From: Dryocosmus kuriphilus
Lineage: Eukaryota > Arthropoda > Insecta > Hymenoptera > Cynipidae
Direction of reading: 5' to 3'
Assembly (NCBI GenBank): GCA_038277395.1
Contig: CM076191.1
Span: forward strand, 181,242,687-181,306,686
Length of the DNA stretch: 64,000 nucleotides
Part shown: in pieces, positions 33,201-43,412 of the stretch
Numbering within the stretch: the first letter of the stretch is position 1
How the letters are laid out: every line of letters begins with the position of its first letter
Notes under the pieces: generated by a model
Seen by the model: the letters and a program-made list of their open reading frames with translations, nothing else
The model's database searches: none
What the model was told of the DNA's origin: nothing
Made by a program: the position numbers and the translations under genes

Positions 33201-33840
33201 AAAGGATAGGGCTGACTTATATTACAGAAGACAGAAACGGAAGCACTTGGATAAAAAAATAGGGATTGAAAGACAAGCAGGTTATTATATTGCCCAACGG
33301 GCAGAAAAAAATAGGCGTGGATAAGCAGAGGATACATTTTGATAGAAATGCTGCGATTCAAAAGGATAGGGCTGGCTTATATTGGAGAAGAGCAAGGAAA
33401 TGGTTCATTTGGATAGAAAAACAGGGATTGAAAAAGATAAGCATCATTTTGTATTGCCCAACGGATAGAAAAAGATAGACGTGGATAGGCAGAGGATACA
33501 TTTTGATAGAAATGTTGCGATTCAAAAGGATAGGGCTGACTTATATTGTAGAACAGAAAGAAAAGGGTTCATTTGGATAGAAAAACAGGGATTGAAAAAG
33601 ATAAGTATCATTTTGTATTTTCGAACGGATAGAAAAAGATAGACGTGGATAAGCTAAGGATGCATTTTGATAGAAATTCTGCGATTCAAAAGGATAGGGT
33701 TGACTTATATTGCAGAAGAGAAAGAAAAGAATTCACTCAGATATAAAAACAGGGATTGAAAAATATAAGCAGAATTTTGTATTGCCGAACGAATAGAAAG
33801 ACAGACGTGGATAGAAATACTGCGATTCGAAAAGATAGGG
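30235..33840 (+). repeat. 164-bp satellite, about 22 units
   Basis: The phrase ctgcgattcaaaaggatagg recurs near 30414, 30571, 30738, 30896, 31060, 31223, 31385 and so on to 33680, spacing 157-167. Each unit also has ggattgaaaaagataagcat, cattttgtattgccgaacgg and gtggataagcagaggata. Variant units (gcagaagatagaaacggaag; gcagaagagaaagaaaagaa) recur at intervals, indicating multi-unit duplication. The unit itself is rich in gataga. Long minus-strand open frames arise from repetition and are not called genes. Confidence 0.95.
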
Positions 33841-34609
33841 GTAATTAGAGATTGAAGTAGAGAAAAAGACGGTTTAACGCGGATAGGTGGTGGATAGGAA
33901 AGGATAAATCTAGATAAGTGATGGCATGGATAGAAGCAGTGTTATTCAAAAGGATAGGAGTGATTGTAAATTGAAACAAAGATAGAAAAGAATAGAAGGG
34001 ATTGAACCAGGATAGAGATAGAAAATGATTCAAATGGACAGAAAATCTATCCTTTTATTTCCAAAAGGGTGGTTTAATTCCTGAAATAATACTCCCACCT
34101 TAGTACATAACCTCAACACTTGAGACCACGCGGTCTCCCATGGTGGTCCTCATTTTTTTACTCGCTTCAATAGTATCAACTTTTCAAATGTTAAAACGGA
34201 TTGGCCAAATCAATACAACATTTTTTTCAAGTCTATTTAAATTTGGAAATGAGCAATAGTATGTCTACGGAATCTAGAAACATCAATAGAAAACAATGAA
34301 CTTATGGATCTCGAAAACTAAAATAAGAGACAGAAATTGATTTTTAAGTTAAAATTGGCATTCAGATAATGTTTTATCTCAAAAATGACACCTAGGTTAT
34401 TATTTTATGACTAATTATTTCAGGTTTAGAATCTCACGACAATTTCGTATGACATTTTAAATTTTCGTATGTTTCTTTCTGAAGACATGTTACTCTTTTT
34501 ATGAATAATCTACAACCTAAATTTTCGTCTTTGATCCAACACATGGCATGTTCTTTTTTTTCGCATTTTCAGCTCTATAAATAAACCTGAATTTAATCCT
34601 GTAATTGTT

Positions 34610-34770
34610 CTCCAGGGTCTTGAAGAAGGCTATTAGTACCAATACGAAACGTCGACTATTGATATTTAATGGATCAATAAATATTTTATCTGACCGTCAA
34701 GCCGCTTAAGTTATTCACCGTACTCAAAACATCGGTCACCTAAGGTTATACCTTATTATTAGTTAAAGTT
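34610..34770 (+). repeat. Right member of the inverted pair; Penelope-like tail motif
   Basis: Contains cttgaagaaggctattagta then accaatacgaaacgtcgac, resembling the gaagaaggc...cgaaacgtcg segment I associate with 3' regions of Penelope-type elements, followed by ttaatggatcaataaat and tttatctgaccgt shared with 29440-29530. No coding domain is left here. Confidence 0.35.
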
Positions 34771-34949
34771 AAAAACAAATACGCAGTGAGTACATTTATA
34801 GATCGAATGAGATCGCTTTCTCTTCCAAGTGTCTTCAAATTATATCGATATTAATATTCACTTAAGAATTTTTTTTCCTTCAATGTTATTGGATGATCTT
34901 ATGGATAAAGTTCCGAATAGGTGAACCCTCCGATTTCGTTGAAACCACG

Positions 34950-35640
34950 TATACTTACGTATTTTGATGCGCTGATTACGAAAATCATAGTGAAAATTGT
35001 CGACTAGGCGATTTTCATGGTGAAAGTCATAAAAAACGCCATGAAAATCATGTTTTTTGCGTTTATCTCAGTAAATACGCAGAACTAAAAAAAATGTTTT
35101 AAATGAAACTTTTAGCCAGTATAAAAATACATCTTTTTTACAGAATACACTTTTTTCCTAAAACTATTATTTTTCGAGAAAAAGAGGATGGCATTGGAAA
35201 AACAAGAAAGAAGATAAAGAAAGTTACGGAAATGCTTTCGGTCACGCTTTTATCCAATTTTGTTAAAACTTTTAAGATTTATGTAATTTGACGCGCTGAT
35301 TACGAATATGATAATGAAAATTGTCGGCAAAGCGATTTTCATGGGGAAAAACATAAAAACACCATAAAAATTGCGTTTTTTGCGTTTATCTAAACCAATA
35401 CGCACAATTTAGACAAATGTTTGAAACAAAAGTTTTAGCTAGTATAAAAATACATCTTTTTGATCATATACACTTTTTGTCTAAAACCATTATTTTTTGA
35501 GAAAAAAAGAGAATTGCGTTGGAAAAACAAGAAAAAGATAAAGAAAGTTACGGAAATGCTTTCGGTCACGCTTTTTTCCAATTCTGTTAAAACTTCTTAT
35601 ATTTATGTAATTTGACGCGCTGATTCCGAATATGATGATG
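34950..35640 (-). repeat. Inverted units of the 323-bp repeat
   Basis: Opposite-orientation units starting near 34965, 35290 and 35615 (gctgattacgaatatgataa; attgcgttttttgcgtttat), forming the short arm of the foldback. They have only two or three copies against twelve in the other arm. Confidence 0.9.
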
Positions 35641-35929
35641 AAAATAGCCCTCCATTAACCTTGGAAAGGGGAACGGTCGTGATTGAACGTATTTTCGTAA
35701 GTAGTTGTGTATGCGCAGCCCCCCCCCCCCCCTTGCAAAGGGGGATGATCTTGACCGAACGCATTTCCGTAACTTTCTTCATCTTTTTCTTGTTTTTCCA
35801 ACGCAATTCTCTTTTTCTCAAAAAATAATGGTTTTAGACAAAAAGTGTATATGATCAAAAAGATGTATTTTCATACTAGCTAAAACTTTTCTTTCAAACA
35901 TTTTTCTAAATTTTGCGTATTAGTTTAGA

Positions 35930-38900
35930 TAAACGCAATTTTTATGGTGTTTTTACGGCTTTCCCCATGAAAATCGCTTTGTCGACAATTTTCCTTATCA
36001 TATTCGTAATCAGCGCGTCAAATTACATAAATATAAGAAGTTTTAACAAAATTAGAAAAAAGCGTGACCGAAAGCATTTCCGTAACTTTCTTTATCTTTC
36101 TCTTCATTTTCCAACGCAATTCTCTTTTTCTCAAAAAATAATGATTTTAGACGAAAAGTGTATATGGTCAAAAAGATGTATTTTTATACTAGCTAAAACT
36201 TTTGTTTCAAACATTTTTCTAAATTCTGCGTATTGGTTTAGATAAGCGCAAAAAACGCAATTTTTATGGTGTTTTTATGGCTTTCCCCATGAAAATTGCT
36301 TTGTCGACAATTTTCATTATCATATTCATAATCAGCGCGACAAATTACATAAATATAAGAAGTTTTAACAAAATTGGAAAAAAGCGTGACCGAAAGCATT
36401 TCCGTAACTTTCTTAATCTTTTTCTTGTTTTTCCAATGCAATCCTCTTTTTCTCGAAAAATAATGGTTTTAGGCAAAAAGTGTATTCACGAAAAAAGATG
36501 TATTTTTATACTAGCTAAACCTTTTGTTTAAAACATTTTTCTAAATTCTGCGTATTGGTTTAGATAAACGCAAAAAAAACGCAATTTTTATGGTCTTTTT
36601 ATGGTTTTCCCCATGAAAATTGTTTTGTCGACAATTTTCATTATCATATTCGTAATCAGCGCGTCAAATTACATAAATATAAGAAGTTTTAACAAAATTG
36701 GAAAAAAGCGTGACCGAAAGCATTTCCGCAACTTTCTTCATCTTTGTCTTGCTTTTCCAACGCAATTCTCTTTTTCTCAAAAAATAGTGGTTTTAGACAA
36801 AAAGTGTATATGATCAAAAAGATGTACTTTTATACTAGCTAAAACTTTTGTTTGAAACATTTTTCTAAATTCTGCGTAGTGGTTTAGTTAAACGCAAAAA
36901 ACGCAATTTTTATGGTGTTTTTATGGGTTTCCCCATGAAAATTGCTTTGTCGACAATTTTCATTATCATATGCGTAATCAGCGCATCAAATTACATAAAT
37001 ATAAGAAGTTTTAACAAAATTGGAAAAAAAAGGTGACCGAAAGCATTTCCGTAACTTTCTTAATATTTTTCTTGCTTTTCCAACGCAATTCTCTTTTTTT
37101 TTCAAAAAATAATGGTTTTAGACGAAAAGTGTATATGGTCAAAAAGATGTATTTTTATACTAGCTAAAACTTTTGTTTCAAACATTTTTCTAAATTCTGC
37201 GTATTGGTTTAGATAAACGCAAAAAACGCAATTTTTATGGTCTTTTTATGGTTTTCCCCATGAAAATTGTTTTGTCGACAATTTTCATTATCATATTCGT
37301 AATCAGCGCGTCAAATTACATAAATATAAGAAGTTTTAACAAAATTGGAAAAAAGCGTGACCGAAAGCATTTCCGCAACTTTCTTCATCTTTGTCTTGCT
37401 TTTCCAACGCAATTCTCTTTTTCTCAAAAAATAATGGTTTTAGGCAAAAAGTGTATATGATCAAAAAGATGTATTTTTATACTAGCTAAAACTTTTGTTT
37501 CAAGCATTTTTCTAAATTCTGCGTATTGGTTTAGATAAACGCAAAAAACGGAATTTTTATGGTGTTCTTATGGTTTTCCCCATGAAAATTGCTTTGTCGA
37601 CAATTTTCATTATCATATTCGTAATCAGCGCGTCAAATTACATAAATATAAGAAGTTTTAACAAAATTGGAAAAAAGCGTGACCGAAAGCATTTCCGCAA
37701 CTTTCTTCATCTTTGTCTTGCTTTTCCAACGCAATTCTCTTTTTCTCAAAAAATAATGGTTTTAGACGAAAAGTGTATATGATCAAAAAGATGTATTTTT
37801 ATACTAGCTAAAACTTTTGTTTCAAACATTTTTCTAAATTCTGCGTATTGGTTTAGATAAACGCAAAAAAAAAAAACGCAATTTTTATGGTCTTTTTATG
37901 GTTTTCCCCATGAAAATTGTTTTGTCGACAATTTTCATTATCATATTCGTAATCAGCGCGTCAAATTACATAAATATAAGAAGTTTTAAACAAAATTGGA
38001 AAAAAGCGTGACCGAAAGCATTTCCGCAACTTTCTTCATCTTTGTCTTACTTTTCCAACGCAATTCTCTTTTTCTCAAAAAATAATGGTTTTAGACGAAA
38101 AGTGTATATGATCAAAAAGATGTATTTTTATACTAGCTAAAACTTTTGTTTCAAGCATTTTTCTAAATTCTGCGTATTGGTTTAGATAAACGCAAAAAAA
38201 CGGAATTTTTATGGTGTTTTTATGGTTTTCCCCATGAAAATTGCTTTGTCGACAATTTTCATTATCAATTCGTAATCAGCGCGTCAAATTACATAAATAT
38301 AAGAAGTTTTAACAAAATTGGAAAAAAGCGTGACCGAAAGCATTTCCGCAACTTTCTTCATCTTTGTCTTGCTTTTCCAACGCAATTCTCCTTTTCTCAA
38401 AAAATAATGGTTTTAGACGAAAAGTGTATATGATCAAAAAGATGTATTTTTATACTAGCTAAAACTTTTGTTTCAAGCATTTTTCTAAATTCTGCGTATT
38501 GGTTTAGATAAACGCAAAAAAAAACGGAATTTTTATGGTGTTTTTATGGTTTTCCCCATGAAAATTGCTTTGTCGACAATTTTCATTATCATATTCGTAA
38601 TCAGCGCGTCAAATTATATAAATATAAGAAGTTTTAACATAATTTGAAAAAAGCGTGACCGAAAGCATTTCCGTAACTTTCTTAATCTTTTTCTCGCTTT
38701 TCCAACGCAATTCTCTTTTTTTCAAAAAATAATGGTTTTAGACAAAAAGTGTATATGATCAAAAAGATGTATTTTTATACTAGCTAAAACTTTTGTTTAA
38801 AATATTTTTCTAAATTCTGCGTATTGGTTTAGATAAACGCAAAAAACGCAATTTTTATGGTCTTTTTATGGTTTTCCCCATGAAAATTGTTTTGTCGACA

Positions 38901-39840
38901 ATTTTCATTATCATATTCGTAATCAGCGCGTCAAATTACATAAATATAAGAAGTTTTAACAAAATTGGAAAAAAGCGTGACCGAAAGCATTTCCGCAACT
39001 TTCTTCATCTTTGTCTTGCTTTTCCAACGCAATTCTCTTTTTCTCAAAAGATAGTGGTTTTAGACAAAAAGTGTATGTGATCAAAAAGATGTACTTTTAT
39101 ACTAGCTAAAACTTTTGTTTCAAACATTTTTCTAAATTCTGCGTATTGGTTTAGTTAAACGCAAAAAACGCAATTTTTATGGTGTTTTTATGGGTTTCCC
39201 CATGAAAATTGCTTTGTCGACAATTTTCATTATCATATGCGTAATCAGCGCATCAAATTACATAAATATAAGAAGTTTTAACAAAATTGGAAAAAAGCGT
39301 GACCGAAAGCATTTCCGTAACTTTCTTAATATTTTTCTTGCTTTTCCAACGCAATTCTCTTTTTTTCAAAAAATAATGGTTTTAGACAAAAAGTGTATAT
39401 GATCAAAAAGATGTACTTTTATACTAGCTAAAACTTTTGTTTCAAACATTTTTCTAAATTCTGCGTATTGGTTTAGATAAACGCAATTTCTATCGTGTTT
39501 TATGGCTTTGCCCATGAAAATCGCTTTGTCGACAATTCTCATTATTATATTCGTAATCAGCGCGTCAAATTACATAAATATAAGAAGTTTCAACAAAATT
39601 GGAAAAAAGCGTGACCGAAAGCATTTCCGTAACTTTCTTAATCTTTTTCTTGTTTTTCCAATGCAATCCTCTTTTTCTCGAAAAATAATGGTTTTAGGCA
39701 AAAAGTGTATTCAACAAAGAAGATGTATTTTTATACTACCTAAAACTTTTATTTAAAACATTTTTTGAAACTCTGCGTATTTACTGAGATAAATGCAAAA
39801 AACGTAATTTTTATGGCGTCTTTTATGGTTTTCATCATGA
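35930..39840 (+). repeat. Tandem array of about twelve 323-bp units
   Basis: tttgtcgacaattttcatta recurs near 35977, 36301, 36625, 36949, 37272, 37594, 37922, 38246, 38570, 38892, 39214 and 39526. Units are nearly identical in the middle of the array and diverge at its edges. A 70-codon frame (MVFPMKIVLSTIFIIIFVIS...) recurs in phase in many units simply because the units are alike. Indels break it in others. Confidence 0.95.
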
Positions 39841-40146
39841 AAATCGCCTAGTCGCCAATTTCTACTATGATTTTCGTAATCAGCGCATCAAAATACGTAA
39901 GTATGCGTGGTTTCAACGAAATCGGAGTGTTCACCTATTCGGAACTACACCCGACTTTATAAACAAGTTATATAAACAAACAGACAATGAGCATATTTAT
40001 AGGTAGAAGGACATCGTTTTTGCCCTACAATTATTACATTCTCATCAGAGAAGGTATTAGATTTATGTAAAATTTGACTTTCGCGGATTTCATGAAATCT
40101 CCACGTTTTAAGATCTCCTGAATCCGAAAAAATGGTTTTTACGACC

Positions 40147-40230
40147 GTGTCTGTCTGTCTGTTGGCGTTGTCGTTGTCGTTGTCGTCGTTGTCGTCGTTG
40201 TCGTCGTTGTCGTTGTTGTCGTTGTCGTCT
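40147..40230. repeat. (GTT/GTC)n repeat next to gtctgtctgtctg
   Basis: Interrupted trinucleotide run gttgtcgttgtcgtcgttgt. The following cgataactttcgaaggacta and atcggattggattgcgcttt belong to a moderately conserved segment (40230-40380). The minus-strand 134-codon frame spanning 39957-40361 reads the run as Asn/Asp and is probably not a gene. Confidence 0.9.
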
Positions 40231-40379
40231 GTTCCCACGATAACTTTCGAAGGACTAATCGGATTGGATTGCGCTTTGGCACACTTCTTTAAGGTCCAAA
40301 AAGAAAGGACGAGTTCGTTAACCAGCGGTTTTTGACCAACGGTTATGGTTTTATCCATCAAAAACGGTTTTCACAAAAT

Positions 40380-40800
40380 CAAAAAATCCATTTTCCGGCT
40401 AAACTATCAGAGATACAAAAAAAAACGTAAGAAAGTAAAATTGTTCATCTCAAAAAAATCTACAAATTTTGTTTTAACCATTTTTTCATAAAATGCACGG
40501 TTTTTGTTTTAATCGATAAAACGTTATTAAAAATTAAAGATTTCAAATTTTCCGCCAAACTATGGAAGATACGGAAAAATAATAATAAACAAAGTTGTTC
40601 GTCTCCAAATTGTCTACAAATTTGCTCTCTATCATTTTTTTGATCAGACGCGTAGTTTTTGAGTTATTCGTGAAATATGTTATGAAATATAAAGAAAACC
40701 ACTTTTCAGCAAAACTGTGCAAGATATGAGAAAATATTAACAAGCAGAATTGTTCACCTTGGAAATAGCTACAAAATTTATTTATAAGACTCATCGTTTT
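40380..40800. repeat. Three direct copies of a roughly 155-bp unit
   Basis: aaactatcagagatac (40398), aaactatggaagatac (40556) and aaactgtgcaagatat (40712) are each followed by ttgttc, then ctacaaat or ctacaaaa at matching distances. Diverged tandem triplication with no coding signal. Confidence 0.7.
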
Positions 40801-40892
40801 ACTTTTAAGAATCGAAATCCTGTATTGTAAAAATTTGGAAAATCAAAAAGAGCTTTACCAATCTATAATGTGTTTTAAAGAAACGTAATTAT

Positions 40893-41203
40893 CGAGCGCG
40901 AAGCGCGAGTGTCATGATGAGAATGTATTCCTTAAGGGCGATAGAGCCTTAAGTAAAATAATTTCTTTTTTAATTTCTAATTTAAAGGTTTATACGATCT
41001 ATAAACACCGAGCGCGTAGCTCGAGGTAAATAATCTATCGAGTGCGAAGCGTGAGTGCCGTAAATAACGTATCGAGCGCGGAGCGCGAGTCAAATGTCGA
41101 GCGCGAAGCGCGAGTGCCAACAGACGCGCGCCCTAGGCGCGCTCATACTTCGCGCGAAGCGCGGCGCGCGTAGCGCGCGATGAGAATGTGCCCGCGCAGC
41201 GGG
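40893..41203. repeat. Array of GC-rich GNA-triloop hairpins
   Basis: Eight or so short hairpins in about 310 bases of otherwise AT-rich DNA. Stems are runs of alternating G and C closed by C-G around a loop of the form GNA: gcgcGAAgcgc (40896-40906 and 41101-41111), gcGAAgc (41044-41050), gcgcGGAgcgc (41076-41086), cgcgcGAAgcgcg (41151-41163), gcgcgcGTAgcgcgc (41164-41178) and cccgcGCAgcggg (41191-41203). One near-palindrome gcgcgccctaggcgcgc (41125-41141) differs in its loop. gagcgcg...gcgcgag also makes several units mirror-symmetric. gatgagaatgt occurs near both ends of the array. No coding capacity; function unknown. Confidence 0.85.
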
Positions 41204-42019
41204 CAGATTTTCTTCAAATTATATTTGTTTCTGTAATTTTTAAATTAAATTTAAAAATAATATTGGATGAAAAAAATGCATCACTAAAGAATAAACGTCA
41301 GAGTCAATATAATTTGAAAACAGTTGAACGAAAAAACGATATCTTTCTGTCTATAAATGCACTTACAGTGTATTTGCTTCTATAACATTTTTATAAAATT
41401 AACAAATAATTTCAGATATTAATGTACAAATAACTGTAGTATACATTAAACTATGCGCATGAATGACCCTTTTTTGTATTAAAATTAGAATCGTATTGTT
41501 GGTTTATAATTTTACGCTTAGGGTTCAGTTCTCAGTGCGTGAGAATTTTCTGCGATATTATATAAGTTAAGAAATATTTTAAATTATCTATAAATTTAAT
41601 ACTTTAATAATTATAGTATTAGTTGGGAAAGTTAGAGAGATTTTAAATTCATTGTTTAATAATTTTTTCCATGTAGTTAGCCATAGAGTTTATTTATACG
41701 TGTAATAATTTTAATTTTTTAGGAAATTTTTTAAAAATCTTTCTTTAAAATAACTTTTTTTCATATAGTTTGGCCTAGAATTTATACAACAGAGTTCTGA
41801 ACGAAAATATAATGTTATTTAATTGCTTATTTCTACCGCAAATGAAAAACTTTCAATGGCCTCACAAAGGGACACTTTTTTTGGTCCTTCGAGGGCAACT
41901 TACATTGGGCCTTCGTGGGTATGCCGGAACTATGTTGGCTGCAGGCTACTTGAATTTACTGCTGTTTTATTTTATAGAAATTAAATTGAATTTTTAAAAT
42001 GGCAACCCAGTTTGGTAGT
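41204..42019. other. AT-rich spacer, nothing recognised
   Basis: No supportable gene. Open frames of 61-65 codons at 41188-41385 and 41812-41997 lack any family features. Confidence 0.5.
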
Positions 42020-42027
42020 CTCAAAAT

Positions 42028-42553
42028 TAAAGAATGAAACCGAAATCAAAACCGTAACCATAACCGTTTAAAACCGTTTCATTTCTCTAAACCGAAACCG
42101 TTATTTTCATCTGTAAAAGAACGAAACCGAAACCGATTCAAACACCGGAACTGGTTCAATCGGTTCCGAAAAAAAATTTCTGCTATTGATATATAGGAAT
42201 CTATTTTTCTCATATTTCAAAATTCACTTAATTTGAATTTGGCAATGACTTCATTCCCTTTTATTAACGGAAAATAATTTGTATTATGTTAAAATTTGAA
42301 ATTGACTAGAATTTTAAGTATATGTTGTGAGACAATGCTAGCAAACCAAGGAATATTACTATTTAATAATTAATTATTTTTATGTGTGACTGTCAAACTT
42401 ATTTTGAGCACTTTTCTGCAAAACCGTAACCGGAACGAAACCGAAACCGAAAACCGAATGAATGTTGAAGAACGAAACCGAAACCCATACCGAAACATCT
42501 GGTAAAATCGAAACCGAAACCGGAACGTTATTCTGATTCGGTTTCATTCCTTG
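42028..42553. mobile_element. hAT-type MITE rich in gaaacc (526 bp)
   Basis: Perfect 8-bp duplication ctcaaaat (42020-42027 and 42554-42561). Ends taaagaatgaaaccgaaa and, in complement, caaggaatgaaaccgaat. Both sides are filled with (gaaacc)n-like repeats in mixed phase, for example cgaaaccgaaaccg, probably the subterminal binding repeats of the family. No coding capacity. Confidence 0.9.
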
Positions 42554-43412
42554 CTCAAAATAATTACTTTCATGACTCGAGTTTATGAATACAGAAATAG
42601 TTTAAAAGCGCAAACTGTACCATCTGTGTTTCCAAAGCCAATTATCTGTAATTCCAGAATAAGAAATATTATTTTTAGAACGCTTAAAGGTATACAAGAC
42701 TTTTCTATTTCTGTTTCTGCTTCCTGCATTACGCTTTGAAATTGCTTCCTTTCTAAAGATAGAATGCAGTAAACAAGTTATGTTCACGTCGAAAAATTTA
42801 ATTTCTATTTTATCAGAACTGAAACATATTAAATGCACTCAGAATTATAAGATTTCTCGTTATAAATCTGAACTTTTTATTTAAATAACTATTCACTGCA
42901 TGGGTCTTATTAAATTAGTCACACGTAGTCTTAACCAATTTTCTCTTGAAAGGGTCTGCACATCCCGGTTTCTTTTTGATTATTAATTTTTATATAATAT
43001 ATAATTTACAAATATTTTTATGTATATCATTTTTGTTTGTTATTGAGTTTTGGGGATGCCTCCCAAGTATTTTAAGCGAGCGGTCGACCACTCAAGTATT
43101 CCTCTATACGGATTATGGTGGACTTAATTCCCTACAATTCTAAAAAACCGATGTTCTAGCTTTAATAAGTTCTAAGTTATGGAGTTCCAAATAATGCACT
43201 TTCTTTTAAATATTCTCTTTTCAATTAATCTTTTATGAATATTTGTGAAACCTTGTTTTCGATTAATCTTTTGTGGTAATGTGAAATTGGATCTTTTCAT
43301 GAATCATTTAAAACATTTTCCATGCAAAGGACCCTGCACTAAATGTACAGAAAATGGCTTTTTGTGACAGTTTCTAATTCTATAATTTTTTGTAATTTCG
43401 AAAATGCAAATC

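Larger units (their letters stand above)
34911..39948. mobile_element. Foldback element J built of a 323-bp repeat (5 kb)
   Basis: Outer arms are inverted copies of about 130 bp: left agttccgaataggtgaaccc, tccgatttcgttgaaaccac and gatgcgctgattacgaaaat; the right, in complement, is the same with few changes and ends at 39948. Inside, about two and a half units lie in one orientation (34950-35640) and twelve in the other (35930-39840). They meet at a unique junction (35645-35760) with a run of 14 C. No target duplication was found. No transposase. Confidence 0.85.

Noticed and set aside
35913..39756. Family of 70-84 codon frames (MVFPMKIVLSTIF...) repeated ten or so times
   Set aside because: Each follows from one 323-bp tandem unit; indels break the frame in several units and no domain is recognisable. 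A gene family is much less likely.
30235..39840. Regular repeats considered as a CRISPR array
   Set aside because: Units are contiguous 164-bp and 323-bp repeats with no unique spacers, and the window is eukaryotic.
39957..40361. 134-codon minus-strand frame with an Asn/Asp run
   Set aside because: The run comes from a GTT/GTC repeat; the rest lacks family features and overlaps repetitive DNA.
40893..41203. GC-rich island considered as bacterial transfer or a CpG-island promoter
   Set aside because: No coding frame or promoter motif; the composition is explained by the hairpin units.
42028..42553. (gaaacc)n considered as telomere-like repeat
   Set aside because: Not the insect TTAGG type, and the block has terminal repeats plus an 8-bp target duplication, so it is a MITE.
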